Part shown: positions 36,294 through 45,175 of the stretch, piece by piece
Position numbering within the stretch: position 1 is the first letter of the stretch
Layout: each line of letters begins with the position of its first letter
Source of the DNA: Okeania sp. SIO2C9
GTDB lineage: Bacteria; Cyanobacteriota; Cyanobacteriia; Cyanobacteriales; Microcoleaceae
DNA length: 64,000 nt
Direction: 5' to 3'
Assembly: GCF_010672455.1 (NCBI RefSeq)
Contig: NZ_JAAHGO010000024.1
Location: forward strand, 1 to 64,000
Notes under the pieces: generated by a model
Database searches by the model: none
Told to the model about the DNA's origin: nothing
The model's input: only the letters and a program-made list of their open reading frames with translations
Position numbers and translations under genes: made by a program

Positions 36294-39188
36294 ATGACAA
36301 ATTATCAATATCAAGTTGGTGGATGTTTGCCAATTGATTCTCCTACCTATATTAAACGTCAAGCAGATTTAGAATTATATCGTGGATTAAAAGCAGGAGA
36401 ATTTTGTTATGTTCTTAATTCTCGACAGATGGGTAAGTCTAGTTTGCGAATACAAACTATGGAAATTTTACAAACGGAAGGAATTATTTGTGCTGGTATC
36501 GATCTAAGTGCAATTGGTAATTTAGACATTACTCCCGAACAGTGGTATGCAAGTGTAATTGACAGTATTATTAGTAGTTTGGATTTATACGATCGCTTCG
36601 ATTTAACAAGTTGGTGGTTTGAGCATAATAATTTATCTTATGGGCAGCGTTTTAGCAAATTTATTCAATCGATTATTCTCAAGTTAATTTCCCGAAATAT
36701 TATAATTTTTATTGATGAAATTGATAGTACCCTCAGTTTAAAATTTCAAGTAGATGATTTTTTTAGGGTGATTCGCTCTTGTTACGATAAAAGAGGGCAA
36801 AATCAGGAATATAAGCGTTTAACTTTTTCTTTTTTTGGTGTAGCTACTCCTGCCGATCTAATTAGAGATAAAATTGGGAGTCCTTTTAATATTGGTCGTG
36901 GAATAGAATTAACTGGTTTTAGTTTCAAAGAAGCTCAACCTTTAGTAACAGGATTAGCTACAAAATATAATAATCATCAACAAATATTACAAGCAATATT
37001 AAATTGGACTGGGGGGCAACCTTTTCTGACTCAGAAGCTATGCCAACTCATCCTAAAATCTGAGTCTTTTATTCCCCTTGGTAAGGAGAAAGAATGGGTA
37101 GAAAATTTTGTCCGAAGCATGATAATAGATAATTGGGAAAGTCAGGATGAACCACAACATTTACGGACTATTCGCGATCGCTTCTTATTAAGTAATCAAC
37201 GTCAGAAGTTATTATTGTTATATCAAAAAATTTTGCAGACAAAAGGAGTAAAAGTTAATCAAAGTCCTGAACAATTAGAATTAAGATTAACTGGGTTAGT
37301 TATTCATGACCGAGGTAAGTTAAAGGTTTATAATCGCATTTATGAAGCAATTTTTAATCTAAATTGGATAAATAATGTTTTGCCAGAAGCGGGAATAGTA
37401 AAAGATAGTAAATATCTGCGAAATTCGGATACTAACTTATCAATAAATCGGCAGGAATACCGAAATAGTCAGATATTGTTGAACAAGGTAAAAAATTATT
37501 GGGTTAAAGGTGTTTTAGAAACTTCCTTGCACGGCAAAGTATTAATTGAACTAGGATTAGAAGAACGAAAAAATGCAGTAAATCGTCCTTGGGGTTTACT
37601 GTGGTCAGACTTAGAAAATCCCCAACAAGAATTACCGCCTGGTACTCGAATTATTGATAAATTTGATGAATTAGGCGCGGGGCGAACTTTATTAATTTTG
37701 GGTGAACCTGGTTCTGGCAAAACGACAACTTTATTAGAATTAGCACGAGACTTAATTAATAGAACTGAAGCTGATTTAACTCAACCAATACCTGTTGTTT
37801 TTAACTTGTCTTCTTGGGAGGGTAAAAAACAAGCGATCGCTGATTGGTTAGTTATAGAATTACATACTAAATATCAAGTGTCTCAACAAATTGGTAAAGC
37901 TTGGATACAAGAACAAAAGTTACTTTTATTGCTGGATGGTTTAGATGAAGTTAGTAGAGAAAAACGAGAAGATTGTGTAGATGCTTTGAATAAATTCTGT
38001 CAAGAATACGGGCAGACAGAAATAGTAGTTTGTAGCCGGATTCGTGATTATGAAGCTCTTTCAAGTAAGTTAAAATTTCAAGCAGCTATATATTTACAGC
38101 CCTTAAGTTTAGAGCAAATTCAAGAGTATTTAAAAAATGCAGGTTCAGAATTAGTAGCAGTCAGAAAAGCATTAGAATCTGATGTTAAATTACAAGAATT
38201 TTCTCGGTCTCCTTTGATTTTAAGTATTATCAGTTTAGCTTATCAAGGAATATCAATTGAAGAATTACCTAGTCCCAGTAATACTGAACTAAGGGAACAT
38301 TTATTTAATGCTTATATTGAGCGAATGTTTAAGCGTCGTTCGGTTAATATTCTCTATTCTCAAGAGAAAGTAAAAAAATGGCTAATTTGGTTAGCAAAGC
38401 AAATGGTAAGCGAGTCAGAAACTGTATTTTTAATTGAAAGAATTCAGCCAACTTGGCTACGAAATAAAATTTATATTATTGGTTATATTATTACTCTTTT
38501 GACGATAATATTATTCGTATTATGGAACCTATTTTATCGATTTTTAACTTTGCCTAAAATGGCGTTACTTGTAGCATTTTGTTTTGTATATTTTTGGCGT
38601 TTTTTTGGATTTAAAACTATTCAAACAGTCACTACTTTGAGATGGTTAGGAAAATATACTATCAACCAAGTAGTTATTGGCATAACTATCGGACTAATTT
38701 CTGGTATATTATCTGCAGTTATTTTCTACTATAATTTAAAAATTCCTAATCAAATTAGTCATCCTCTACTTAGAGGAGTAATAGCTGGATTAAGCTTAGG
38801 GCTAATTCTAGGAATAGTTCGTGGTATGACAGGTCCAGGAATAGAAGAAGTAACTGTTCCCAATCAAGGAATTTGGCAGTCAACTAAAAATGCTTTTATC
38901 TTTGGTTTAGTTGGTGCAATAGTAATGAGTTTAGCTGCTAAATTATTAGACTGGTACTTCTTAACTTGGGGTGAATATGGGTTGATTTTCGGATTAGCTG
39001 TGGGAGGAGGGGAAGCTTGTGTAAAACATTTTATTTTACGAATTATTTTGTATTTTAATGGTTATATCCCTTGGAATTATACTCGTTTTCTCGACTATGC
39101 AACCAAGTTAATATTTTTACAAAAAGTAGGAGGTGGCTATATTTTTATTCATAGATTATTGTTAGAACATTTTGCCAGAATGCCATGA
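36294..39188 (+). CDS. Double-NTPase membrane protein: AAA-like domain fused to NACHT and transmembrane region
   Basis: 964 residues. The N-terminal AAA-like NTPase has Walker [12 protein letters not shown] at about 43-53, Walker [11 protein letters not shown] near 135-144, [14 protein letters not shown] and a winged helix, ending near 370. After a linker (about 370-425) comes a NACHT domain: Walker [16 protein letters not shown] at about 472-486 and Walker [14 protein letters not shown] at about 541-553. A HEAT-like arm follows, and then a C-terminal membrane region with about six hydrophobic helices (about 720-960). The layout is that of STAND-type signalling NTPases. The membrane end may be the effector or anchor. 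ATG 36294; no operon partner. Confidence 0.88.
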   Translation: MTNYQYQVGGCLPIDSPTYIKRQADLELYRGLKAGEFCYVLNSRQMGKSSLRIQTMEILQTEGIICAGIDLSAIGNLDITPEQWYASVIDSIISSLDLYDRFDLTSWWFEHNNLSYGQRFSKFIQSIILKLISRNIIIFIDEIDSTLSLKFQVDDFFRVIRSCYDKRGQNQEYKRLTFSFFGVATPADLIRDKIGSPFNIGRGIELTGFSFKEAQPLVTGLATKYNNHQQILQAILNWTGGQPFLTQKLCQLILKSESFIPLGKEKEWVENFVRSMIIDNWESQDEPQHLRTIRDRFLLSNQRQKLLLLYQKILQTKGVKVNQSPEQLELRLTGLVIHDRGKLKVYNRIYEAIFNLNWINNVLPEAGIVKDSKYLRNSDTNLSINRQEYRNSQILLNKVKNYWVKGVLETSLHGKVLIELGLEERKNAVNRPWGLLWSDLENPQQELPPGTRIIDKFDELGAGRTLLILGEPGSGKTTTLLELARDLINRTEADLTQPIPVVFNLSSWEGKKQAIADWLVIELHTKYQVSQQIGKAWIQEQKLLLLLDGLDEVSREKREDCVDALNKFCQEYGQTEIVVCSRIRDYEALSSKLKFQAAIYLQPLSLEQIQEYLKNAGSELVAVRKALESDVKLQEFSRSPLILSIISLAYQGISIEELPSPSNTELREHLFNAYIERMFKRRSVNILYSQEKVKKWLIWLAKQMVSESETVFLIERIQPTWLRNKIYIIGYIITLLTIILFVLWNLFYRFLTLPKMALLVAFCFVYFWRFFGFKTIQTVTTLRWLGKYTINQVVIGITIGLISGILSAVIFYYNLKIPNQISHPLLRGVIAGLSLGLILGIVRGMTGPGIEEVTVPNQGIWQSTKNAFIFGLVGAIVMSLAAKLLDWYFLTWGEYGLIFGLAVGGGEACVKHFILRIILYFNGYIPWNYTRFLDYATKLIFLQKVGGGYIFIHRLLLEHFARMP

Positions 39189-39840
39189 AGAAGGTCTTAT
39201 ATAGAATCCGGGTAATTAGTTATCGTATTACTGAGGAGTAAGGAGTAAGGAGTAACGAGTAACGAGTAACGAGTAATATCAAATCCAGTTGAATACTTAA
39301 TTGTATTGTTGGGGGAGATGGGGAGATGGGGAGATGGGGAGATTGAATAATGAACATATACTATATAACCGGATTCTATATTAGGTGTTAGGTTTTAGGT
39401 GTTATACCAAGCGTGAAAAAAGAATGTTACGAATAGTAAGAGGAATAAAAAAACACGTGCAGGATATTCCCCTTTGGCAAAGCGGTCGATCTTCGGAGCT
39501 TCCCGTAGGGTGGGATGGCGAGGAAACCTGCGCCATATCCAATCGACCAAGAGAGCGGTGCGACCCCGCGACGACGCCAGTCGCACCTGGTAGCGCACCA
39601 AGACAAAAGAATGATTTCCAACCTGAAAAATAATGGTATTGAAGCTATTCCCGTGTGACTCGGTCTTCCTGACTCCCCCTCCTGGGAGGGGCGCGCGGGT
39701 GGGTTGACTCCTAAGAAATATCCTAGCTATTTGTAGCAAATATTTATCAATTTAGTATTATATCAAGTCTCATTAATTAGCCATAATAAAAATGTTCTTT
39801 TCTTGAGAAAGAATATTTTTTTGGTGCGGAATGCTGCGCA
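39189..39840. other. Gene-free stretch with nested palindromic repeats
   Basis: Contains GGAGTAACGAGTAACGAG and GGGGAGATGGGG tracts (39236-39345) and one copy of the GGCGAGGAAACCTGCGCCAT-ATCCAATCGACCAAGA cassette (about 39480-39560) outside a recognisable family P element. No gene supported. Confidence 0.5.
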
Positions 39841-40148
39841 ATTGACATCCTCCCGACGCTGCACTTGCGTGACAGCGCGAGATTCCCTAACATCACTGAT
39901 AGGGGTTTTCTGCTTCCTCTTGACAGAGGAGCTGCGCTAACATAGCACCTACCTCCGAGGCCGAACCTCTTTTCGGTCTTACGGTCGCTCCACAGACTGA
40001 CATTGCTAGTCCAGCAGCCTTATTTTATTGAGTATAGCATACTATTGTAAGAACCGCTCTTATTGATTGGTTTTTCCTGCGGAATGCTGCGCAAACATGC
40101 CCTAGCTCCCCTACGGGAGAGCGCGGGTCTTCAACCAACGTTGAGATA
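39841..40148 (-). ncRNA. Putative structured RNA / element right end, copy B
   Basis: Inverted homologue of 20322-20628 over its full length. The minus strand shows GCTGT-CAC-GCAA-GTG-CAGC where copy A has CTC-ATA-GAG, and ends GGAGGATGTCAAT. It is preceded on the same strand by GTCTTCAACCAACGTTGAGA. No ORF. Confidence 0.6.
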
Positions 40149-40479
40149 AATTTATCCCTGCTCCTTACTCCTTAAATTTTTTGGTGGTGGTGCATAGTAA
40201 TGGTAGAGAGAGTGTGGGAAGTGTGGGAAAAAATTAAAAAATATATATCTTCACACCTTAGGGAGCAGGACAACTAATTTTTTATTGTGATTATTCAAAG
40301 ATAATGGATAAGCTGTGGTAAAATTTATCAACCCAACCTGCTAAATCTTCAATTTTTGATATTGAATCAGATTACTATAAGCGTAAAAAAAATCTGTAGC
40401 TAAAATTGCTATTCATACTAGAAAAATTAGTTATCTTATAGAAAAGTAAACTTATAACCAAGACAGTACGTTAATCATA

Positions 40480-41181
40480 ATGCTGACACAAATAGTTCGT
40501 CCCATGGTTCGGACCCAGGTTCGGTTATTAGCAAACTGTCACTCAACCCGTCTAACGTTAATTCATACAATTGCTAAATGGCTAGGTTTTTTGGGAGTAA
40601 AAGCAGAAGTAATCGAACTTAATGCTAATCTAGACAAAAAAATAACTATTTCCTTAACTGTAGAAAAACCAGAATCTTGCGATAACCAAGATTGGCAAAA
40701 AATTGTCGATGGTATTAATATAGAAAAACCTCAAAATAGTTCCCAAGAAATAACTGCGACCGAACCGATCCAAATAATGACAGCCAAGCAACAAGGAAAA
40801 CTGCAAAGGTTGATAGCTTATCTTATTCAAGCAGGGGAACCAAATCAGAAAATTAAATGGGAAGAAATATGTCCTAATTTACAACAATTGGGATTAGATG
40901 AAAATATGTTAGACGGAATTCGCTCTGCGATTAGAGTACCTCAGTCTATTGATTTATTAGTTGAAGAATTAGAGCCAGATGTAGCAGCGATCGCTCTTCC
41001 TTTAGCGATGAATATTGCTCTTTTTGATCGGCAAGTCAACTCATCTGAAGATTATGCTTTAAATTCATTATTACAGGTAATGAAACAACCTACAAAACCT
41101 ACAATTGTAGAGAAAAATGTAGAAAAAAATTTTTTCAGGCATAAGCTATATTGGCTAATAACTTCAGTTATTCCTAGATAA
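40480..41181 (+). CDS. Hypothetical protein with TerB-like C-terminal half
   Basis: 233 residues with an N-terminal beta-rich part (about 1-70), an acidic linker, and a helical C-terminal part (about 100-210; LVEELEPDVAAIALPLAMNI, ALFDRQVNSSEDYALNSLLQ) that resembles TerB/DUF533 helical bundles with acidic residues. I cannot name a confirmed family. ATG 40480. It stands alone, and its stop is a few bases before a family P element. Confidence 0.6.
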   Translation: MLTQIVRPMVRTQVRLLANCHSTRLTLIHTIAKWLGFLGVKAEVIELNANLDKKITISLTVEKPESCDNQDWQKIVDGINIEKPQNSSQEITATEPIQIMTAKQQGKLQRLIAYLIQAGEPNQKIKWEEICPNLQQLGLDENMLDGIRSAIRVPQSIDLLVEELEPDVAAIALPLAMNIALFDRQVNSSEDYALNSLLQVMKQPTKPTIVEKNVEKNFFRHKLYWLITSVIPR

Positions 41182-41191
41182 TGGTACTTAC

Positions 41192-41535
41192 CGAATAATT
41201 AATAATTAATAATTAAATAATTCGCGCCTTGAAGCCTCCCCTTGGATAGGGGAAAAAAGCGGTCGAGGGATGGCCAGGTCCCCTCGCCATATCCAATCGA
41301 CCAAGACAGCGGTCGTTTGCTTTTGCTTCGCAAAACTGGCGTAACGCAACGCTGACGCGAAACGCGACAGCGGAACGGAGTTCTCTCTTCGGAGCTTCCC
41401 ATAGGGTGGGATGGCGCAGGTTTCCTGCGCCATATCCAATCGACCAAGAAAAGAAATAATATCTCCTGATATTCAATTCCGTAGCGGTTAAAACCCGAGG
41501 TAATTATCAATTATCAATTATCAATTATCCATTAA
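41192..41535 (+). mobile_element. TTAC-targeted palindromic element (family P), copy 8, with enlarged cassette
   Basis: TTAC (41188-41191) is followed by CGAATAATTAATAATTAATA, a CCTCCCCTTGGATAGGGGAA hairpin, and the GCGGTCG / CCATATCCAATCGACCAAGA cassette in two nested copies (41262-41310 and 41400-41450). The tail is ATCAATTATCCATTAATGAA. Open frames here are artefacts of the repeat. Confidence 0.65.
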
Positions 41536-41779
41536 TGAAAGCACTTTTCAGATTGGTGAACCACACATTCAAAATAATAATACTTGTAGGGACGTTCCAT
41601 GGAACGTCCCTACTGTGGTCGATTCAAATGAAAACTGCTGTAGACATTTTTTCGGCTATAAACTAGCCAAAAAAATGTCTAGGCAGGGGAAAGACGTTAA
41701 AGCCCTAAAATTGGCTAAAACCCTTATCAATACTGGATTTATACCTTTTTTGCCTAAAAGTCTATCTTTAGAGTCTGGA

Positions 41780-42040
41780 TACCAAAACCAGGAAAGGATG
41801 AAAAACGACCGCTGGGAATTCCAACAATATACGATCATGCATTACAAGTCCTGGTGAAATTAGGTATGGAAGCAGAATGGCAGGGACGTTTTGAACCTAA
41901 TAGCTATGGTCTTTTCCGGTGGCCAACGCATGATGCCATAGCAGCCATCTATGCCAGCATCAACAAAAAATCTAAATATGTGCTAGATGCTGACATATCC
42001 AATGGGTTCTATAAAGCGTTTTGGCATAGTGGCGTTCGTG
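41780..42040 (+). pseudogene. Group II intron reverse transcriptase/maturase relic
   Basis: Frames read VWIPKPGKDEKRPLGIPTIY, DHALQVLVKLGMEAEWQGRF, EPNSYGLFRWPTHDAIAAIY and NKKSKYVLDADISNGF. This is the LtrA-type N-terminal RT region (IPKPGK, RPLGIPT, FEPNSYGFRPGRS-like, VLDADI). The RPGRSCHDA block is corrupted to LFRWPTHDA. The region with the YADD active site, maturase and endonuclease domains is absent. Dead fragment; intron RNA domains V/VI not identified. Confidence 0.8.
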
Positions 42041-42250
42041 GAGCGTGGTGGAGCGCCGTATCGCTCTTTTTTTCTTCAACTTGATTATACACTAACGATG
42101 CAACCAGACATGATATAATTCGCGATCGCTCTTCAGATGTAAAATACACTTCAAATATTGAAATTGTTGCCAATGGTGTTATCTTGTGGAAAGGAAAATA
42201 TTGTAAAAATGTTGGTTGTTTGAATAGCAACTAATTTATCACGCTCACCG

Positions 42251-43465
42251 ATGGAAAAATCTAATATAAACCAGCTAGTCTTAATCGCAAATAATCAAAC
42301 TCCAGACCGCATTCCACGAATAATATCAATAGACCTTTTGCGTGGACTCGTAATGGTGCTAATGACATTAGACCATGTACGAGGATTTTTTTCCAATGCC
42401 GACTTTAACCCCTTAGACCTGACTCAGTCAAACATTCCTCTATTTCTAACACGGTGGATAACTCATCTTTGCGCTCCCACATTCATTTTTTTAGCAGGAA
42501 TTAGCGCTTATCTCTCTCTCAAACGTGGCAAAACTAAACAACAACTTTCTCGTTTTTTGTTGCTCCGAGGACTGTGGTTAGTATTTCTAGATTTAACAGT
42601 AGTACGTTTGAGCTGGAGGTTTGACTTGAATTTCACTTTTTCTGCTGCCGGAGTATTGTGGGCGATCGGATGGTCGATGATTTTCTTAGCAGCAATAATT
42701 TATCTTCCTACTCGGACAATTTTGGCGATCGCAATTTTCCTGATAGTCGGACATAATCTTTTTGATAACGTACAAGCAGAACAATTAGGAAATATTGGTT
42801 GGATTTGGACAATACTTCACGAGCAAAAAATGATTGAACCAATTTCTGGGTTTCGTTTGTTTATCCTTTATCCTCTTATTCCTTGGATCGGAGTAATGGC
42901 ATTAGGTTATGCTTTCGGAACACTATTTGAAATGGAAAAAGAACGGCGACTTCAGCTATTAAGAAACATCGGTTTAAGTACGATTGCTGCTTTTATCATT
43001 ATCCGAGCAACTAATATTTATGGCGACCCCAATCCTTGGTCAATCCAGTCTAACTTTCCTAATACCTTACTATCCTTTATCGATTGTCATAAATATCCGC
43101 CTTCTCTACTATATTTACTAATAACACTCGGTCTAGCAATATTATTACTTTATTGTTTGGAAAAAACAAAAATACGTTATTTTAAACCATTAATTATATT
43201 AGGTCAGCAACCATTATTTTTCTATGTTATACACATCTACTTAATTCATCTAACTGCTATTTTATTTGCCCTTTCTAGATATGGGATAGAACCTTTTACT
43301 TTCTCCCAAGTAGGCATCAGTTGGAAACCAAAAGAATTTGGGTATGATTTACCAATTGTTTATCTAATTTGGTTGTTAATAACCTTCCTTTTATACATTA
43401 TCTGTGACTGGTTTGCTAAGTATAAGAAAAAGCATCGAAGCAAGTGGTGGTTGAATTACCTATAA
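42251..43465 (+). CDS. DUF1624 / HGSNAT-like multi-pass membrane protein
   Basis: 404 residues with about ten transmembrane helices. The N-terminal signature RIISIDLLRGLVMVLMTLDH, followed by FLTRWITHLCAPTFIFLAGI, is typical of the DUF1624 (heparan-alpha-glucosaminide N-acetyltransferase-like, YeiB-related) family. Members transfer or are thought to transfer acyl groups across membranes; the His in LDH is the family's conserved residue. Substrate unknown. ATG 42251 follows CACGCTCACCG. The last 54 bp of the gene are duplicated downstream at 43526-43579. Confidence 0.85.
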   Translation: MEKSNINQLVLIANNQTPDRIPRIISIDLLRGLVMVLMTLDHVRGFFSNADFNPLDLTQSNIPLFLTRWITHLCAPTFIFLAGISAYLSLKRGKTKQQLSRFLLLRGLWLVFLDLTVVRLSWRFDLNFTFSAAGVLWAIGWSMIFLAAIIYLPTRTILAIAIFLIVGHNLFDNVQAEQLGNIGWIWTILHEQKMIEPISGFRLFILYPLIPWIGVMALGYAFGTLFEMEKERRLQLLRNIGLSTIAAFIIIRATNIYGDPNPWSIQSNFPNTLLSFIDCHKYPPSLLYLLITLGLAILLLYCLEKTKIRYFKPLIILGQQPLFFYVIHIYLIHLTAILFALSRYGIEPFTFSQVGISWKPKEFGYDLPIVYLIWLLITFLLYIICDWFAKYKKKHRSKWWLNYL

Positions 43466-43525
43466 AAATAGGGTTTTCCTAGCCTTCTACTGAATTAGAA
43501 GGTACTGATAACTGATAACTGAAAT

Positions 43526-43584
43526 GACTGGTTCGCCAAGTATAAGAAAAAGCATCGAAGCAAGTGGTGGTTGAATTACTGATA
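43526..43584 (+). pseudogene. Duplicated 3'-end fragment of the DUF1624 gene
   Basis: GACTGGTT(C/T)GC(C/T)AAGTATAAG...GGTGGTTGAATTAC recurs 120 bp downstream of its position in the intact gene (43406). The spacer contains CTGATAACTGATAACTGAAAT repeats. It encodes DWFAKYKKKHRSKWWLNY and then TGA. Confidence 0.9.
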
Positions 43585-43687
43585 AAGACCAGTTATTGAC
43601 CGAAAAATTCTGGATTATAAAATTTCATCACCAACTGATATACTATCTGATCAACAAATTTAAGTTTTATCAGATTAAAATTTATCT

Positions 43688-44761
43688 ATGGGTTATCCTT
43701 CTTATACTCCTCCGTGGTTCCTGAAAAATGGTTTAGCAATGACTCTTTATGCAGCCTTTTGGATACCCCGTTTTTGGGAAGAAACTACTACATTTCCTAA
43801 GCCTTCTTACCAAGATAAAATTTTTATTGGAGCAAATGATGTGCCAATTTTTGGCTGGATGGCTATTCCAGAAAACCCAAAAGGTACAATTATTGGGACT
43901 TATGGAATTACAGGAGAGTTAGATAATCAATGGTTCTTACAACTATTAGGACGCAAAGCTTATGCTCAAGGTTATGCTGTTATTTTATTTGATTGGCGTG
44001 CCCATGGCAAGACAGCATTACTATCAGAAACTCTAACTTCAGATGGTATTTATGAAGGGCAAGATTTTGTTCATATTGCTGCTCAAGCAAAAGCAATGGG
44101 TTGTCCGCCTAATTTTTGGTTTACTGCATATTCTTTGGGAGGACAACTAGCACTTTGGGGTGCAAAAGTAGCAGAAAGTTTGGCTCCAGAATTAGGGTTA
44201 GCAGAAACAGATATTGGTGGTTGTGCAGTTATTTGCCCCAGTCTGGAAGCTCAACGTTCTCTATCTTACTTAGATAGCTCTCCTTTAGGAAGATACTTGG
44301 ATAAAGGAATTACTAAAAACCTCAAAAAATTAGTTTGGTTAATTCACGAACATCATCCAGATTTTATCGATCCAGAAGCAATAGAGCGTGCTGATTCTAT
44401 CTGGAAATTTGATGAAGAATTTGTTATTGAAAAGTTAGGATTTTCATCAGTAGAAGATTACTATCAAGCAACAAGTCCTCTATATTTTTTACCTCATATA
44501 AAAAAACGAACATTGATTATTTATGCTGAAGATGACCCTATGTTTGACCCAACAATTGCAGCAGATTTAAAAGCTGCTTGTGACAGTAATTCTGCCATTG
44601 ATTTAATGTTAACTCGTTACGGTGGCCATGTAGCTCATGTTAGCAGTAAATCTTGTCAAGCTAATGCTCAAGATCCTGATATTTGGTGGGCATTGAATCG
44701 AGTTTTTGAATGGATTAAACAAAATGAAATGTCAAAATTAAGTACTTCAGTTACTTATTAA
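43688..44761 (+). CDS. Alpha/beta hydrolase, YheT-like
   Basis: The 357-residue protein has a hydrolase core with TYGITGELDNQW at the oxyanion strand, a nucleophile elbow AYSLGGQL (Ser about 151), acid in YAEDDPMFDP, and His in RYGGHVAH. The triad is intact. This layout resembles the YheT/AB-hydrolase 1 group. Substrate unknown. ATG 43688, short A-rich leader. Located just after the duplicated gene fragment. Confidence 0.85.
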   Translation: MGYPSYTPPWFLKNGLAMTLYAAFWIPRFWEETTTFPKPSYQDKIFIGANDVPIFGWMAIPENPKGTIIGTYGITGELDNQWFLQLLGRKAYAQGYAVILFDWRAHGKTALLSETLTSDGIYEGQDFVHIAAQAKAMGCPPNFWFTAYSLGGQLALWGAKVAESLAPELGLAETDIGGCAVICPSLEAQRSLSYLDSSPLGRYLDKGITKNLKKLVWLIHEHHPDFIDPEAIERADSIWKFDEEFVIEKLGFSSVEDYYQATSPLYFLPHIKKRTLIIYAEDDPMFDPTIAADLKAACDSNSAIDLMLTRYGGHVAHVSSKSCQANAQDPDIWWALNRVFEWIKQNEMSKLSTSVTY

Positions 44762-44876
44762 AATTAATGATTTGGAATTGGGTTATAATCCTAATTCCTG
44801 ATATTTATTAGTTGCTCATTTTGTAGCAAATATTTAGCCAATTAATTTTACTACTGCAGGATGGCAGAAATAACTA

Positions 44877-45004
44877 ATATCATGTCCGGTTGAACAGTTA
44901 TAAATAAACGACGAAGGAGTCAGGAGACAGGAGACAGGAGACAGGAGGGTAGAAAGAAGAAGAAGGAGAAAGTTTTTTTATCACTAATTATCCGGACATG
45001 ATAT
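44877..45004 (+). mobile_element. MITE, ends ATATCATGTCCGG / CCGGACATGATAT
   Basis: 128 bp with perfect 13-bp inverted ends. The interior is mostly GGAGACAGGAGACAGG and AAGAAGAAGGAG filler. Best-preserved copy of the family at 2649 and 16873. The rest of 44762-45175 holds no gene. Confidence 0.85.
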
Positions 45005-45175
45005 AACCAGTTAAAAAATCCTAAAAGCCTTACCAATCAATACTTTTAACTTTTGACTGTCAGATGTGTGTCTTACATTCTGGAGGGGCTGTGTGCGGAA
45101 TTACTTCCGCACTTTATACGCCCCGTAGGGGACCTCAGAATTACACACTCGATGCATGACTTCCGCGTAGCGGCA

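Noticed and set aside
41199-41510. Overlapping 77-103-codon frames
   Set aside because: All lie inside the family P element and its cassette; the same peptides recur wherever the cassette occurs.
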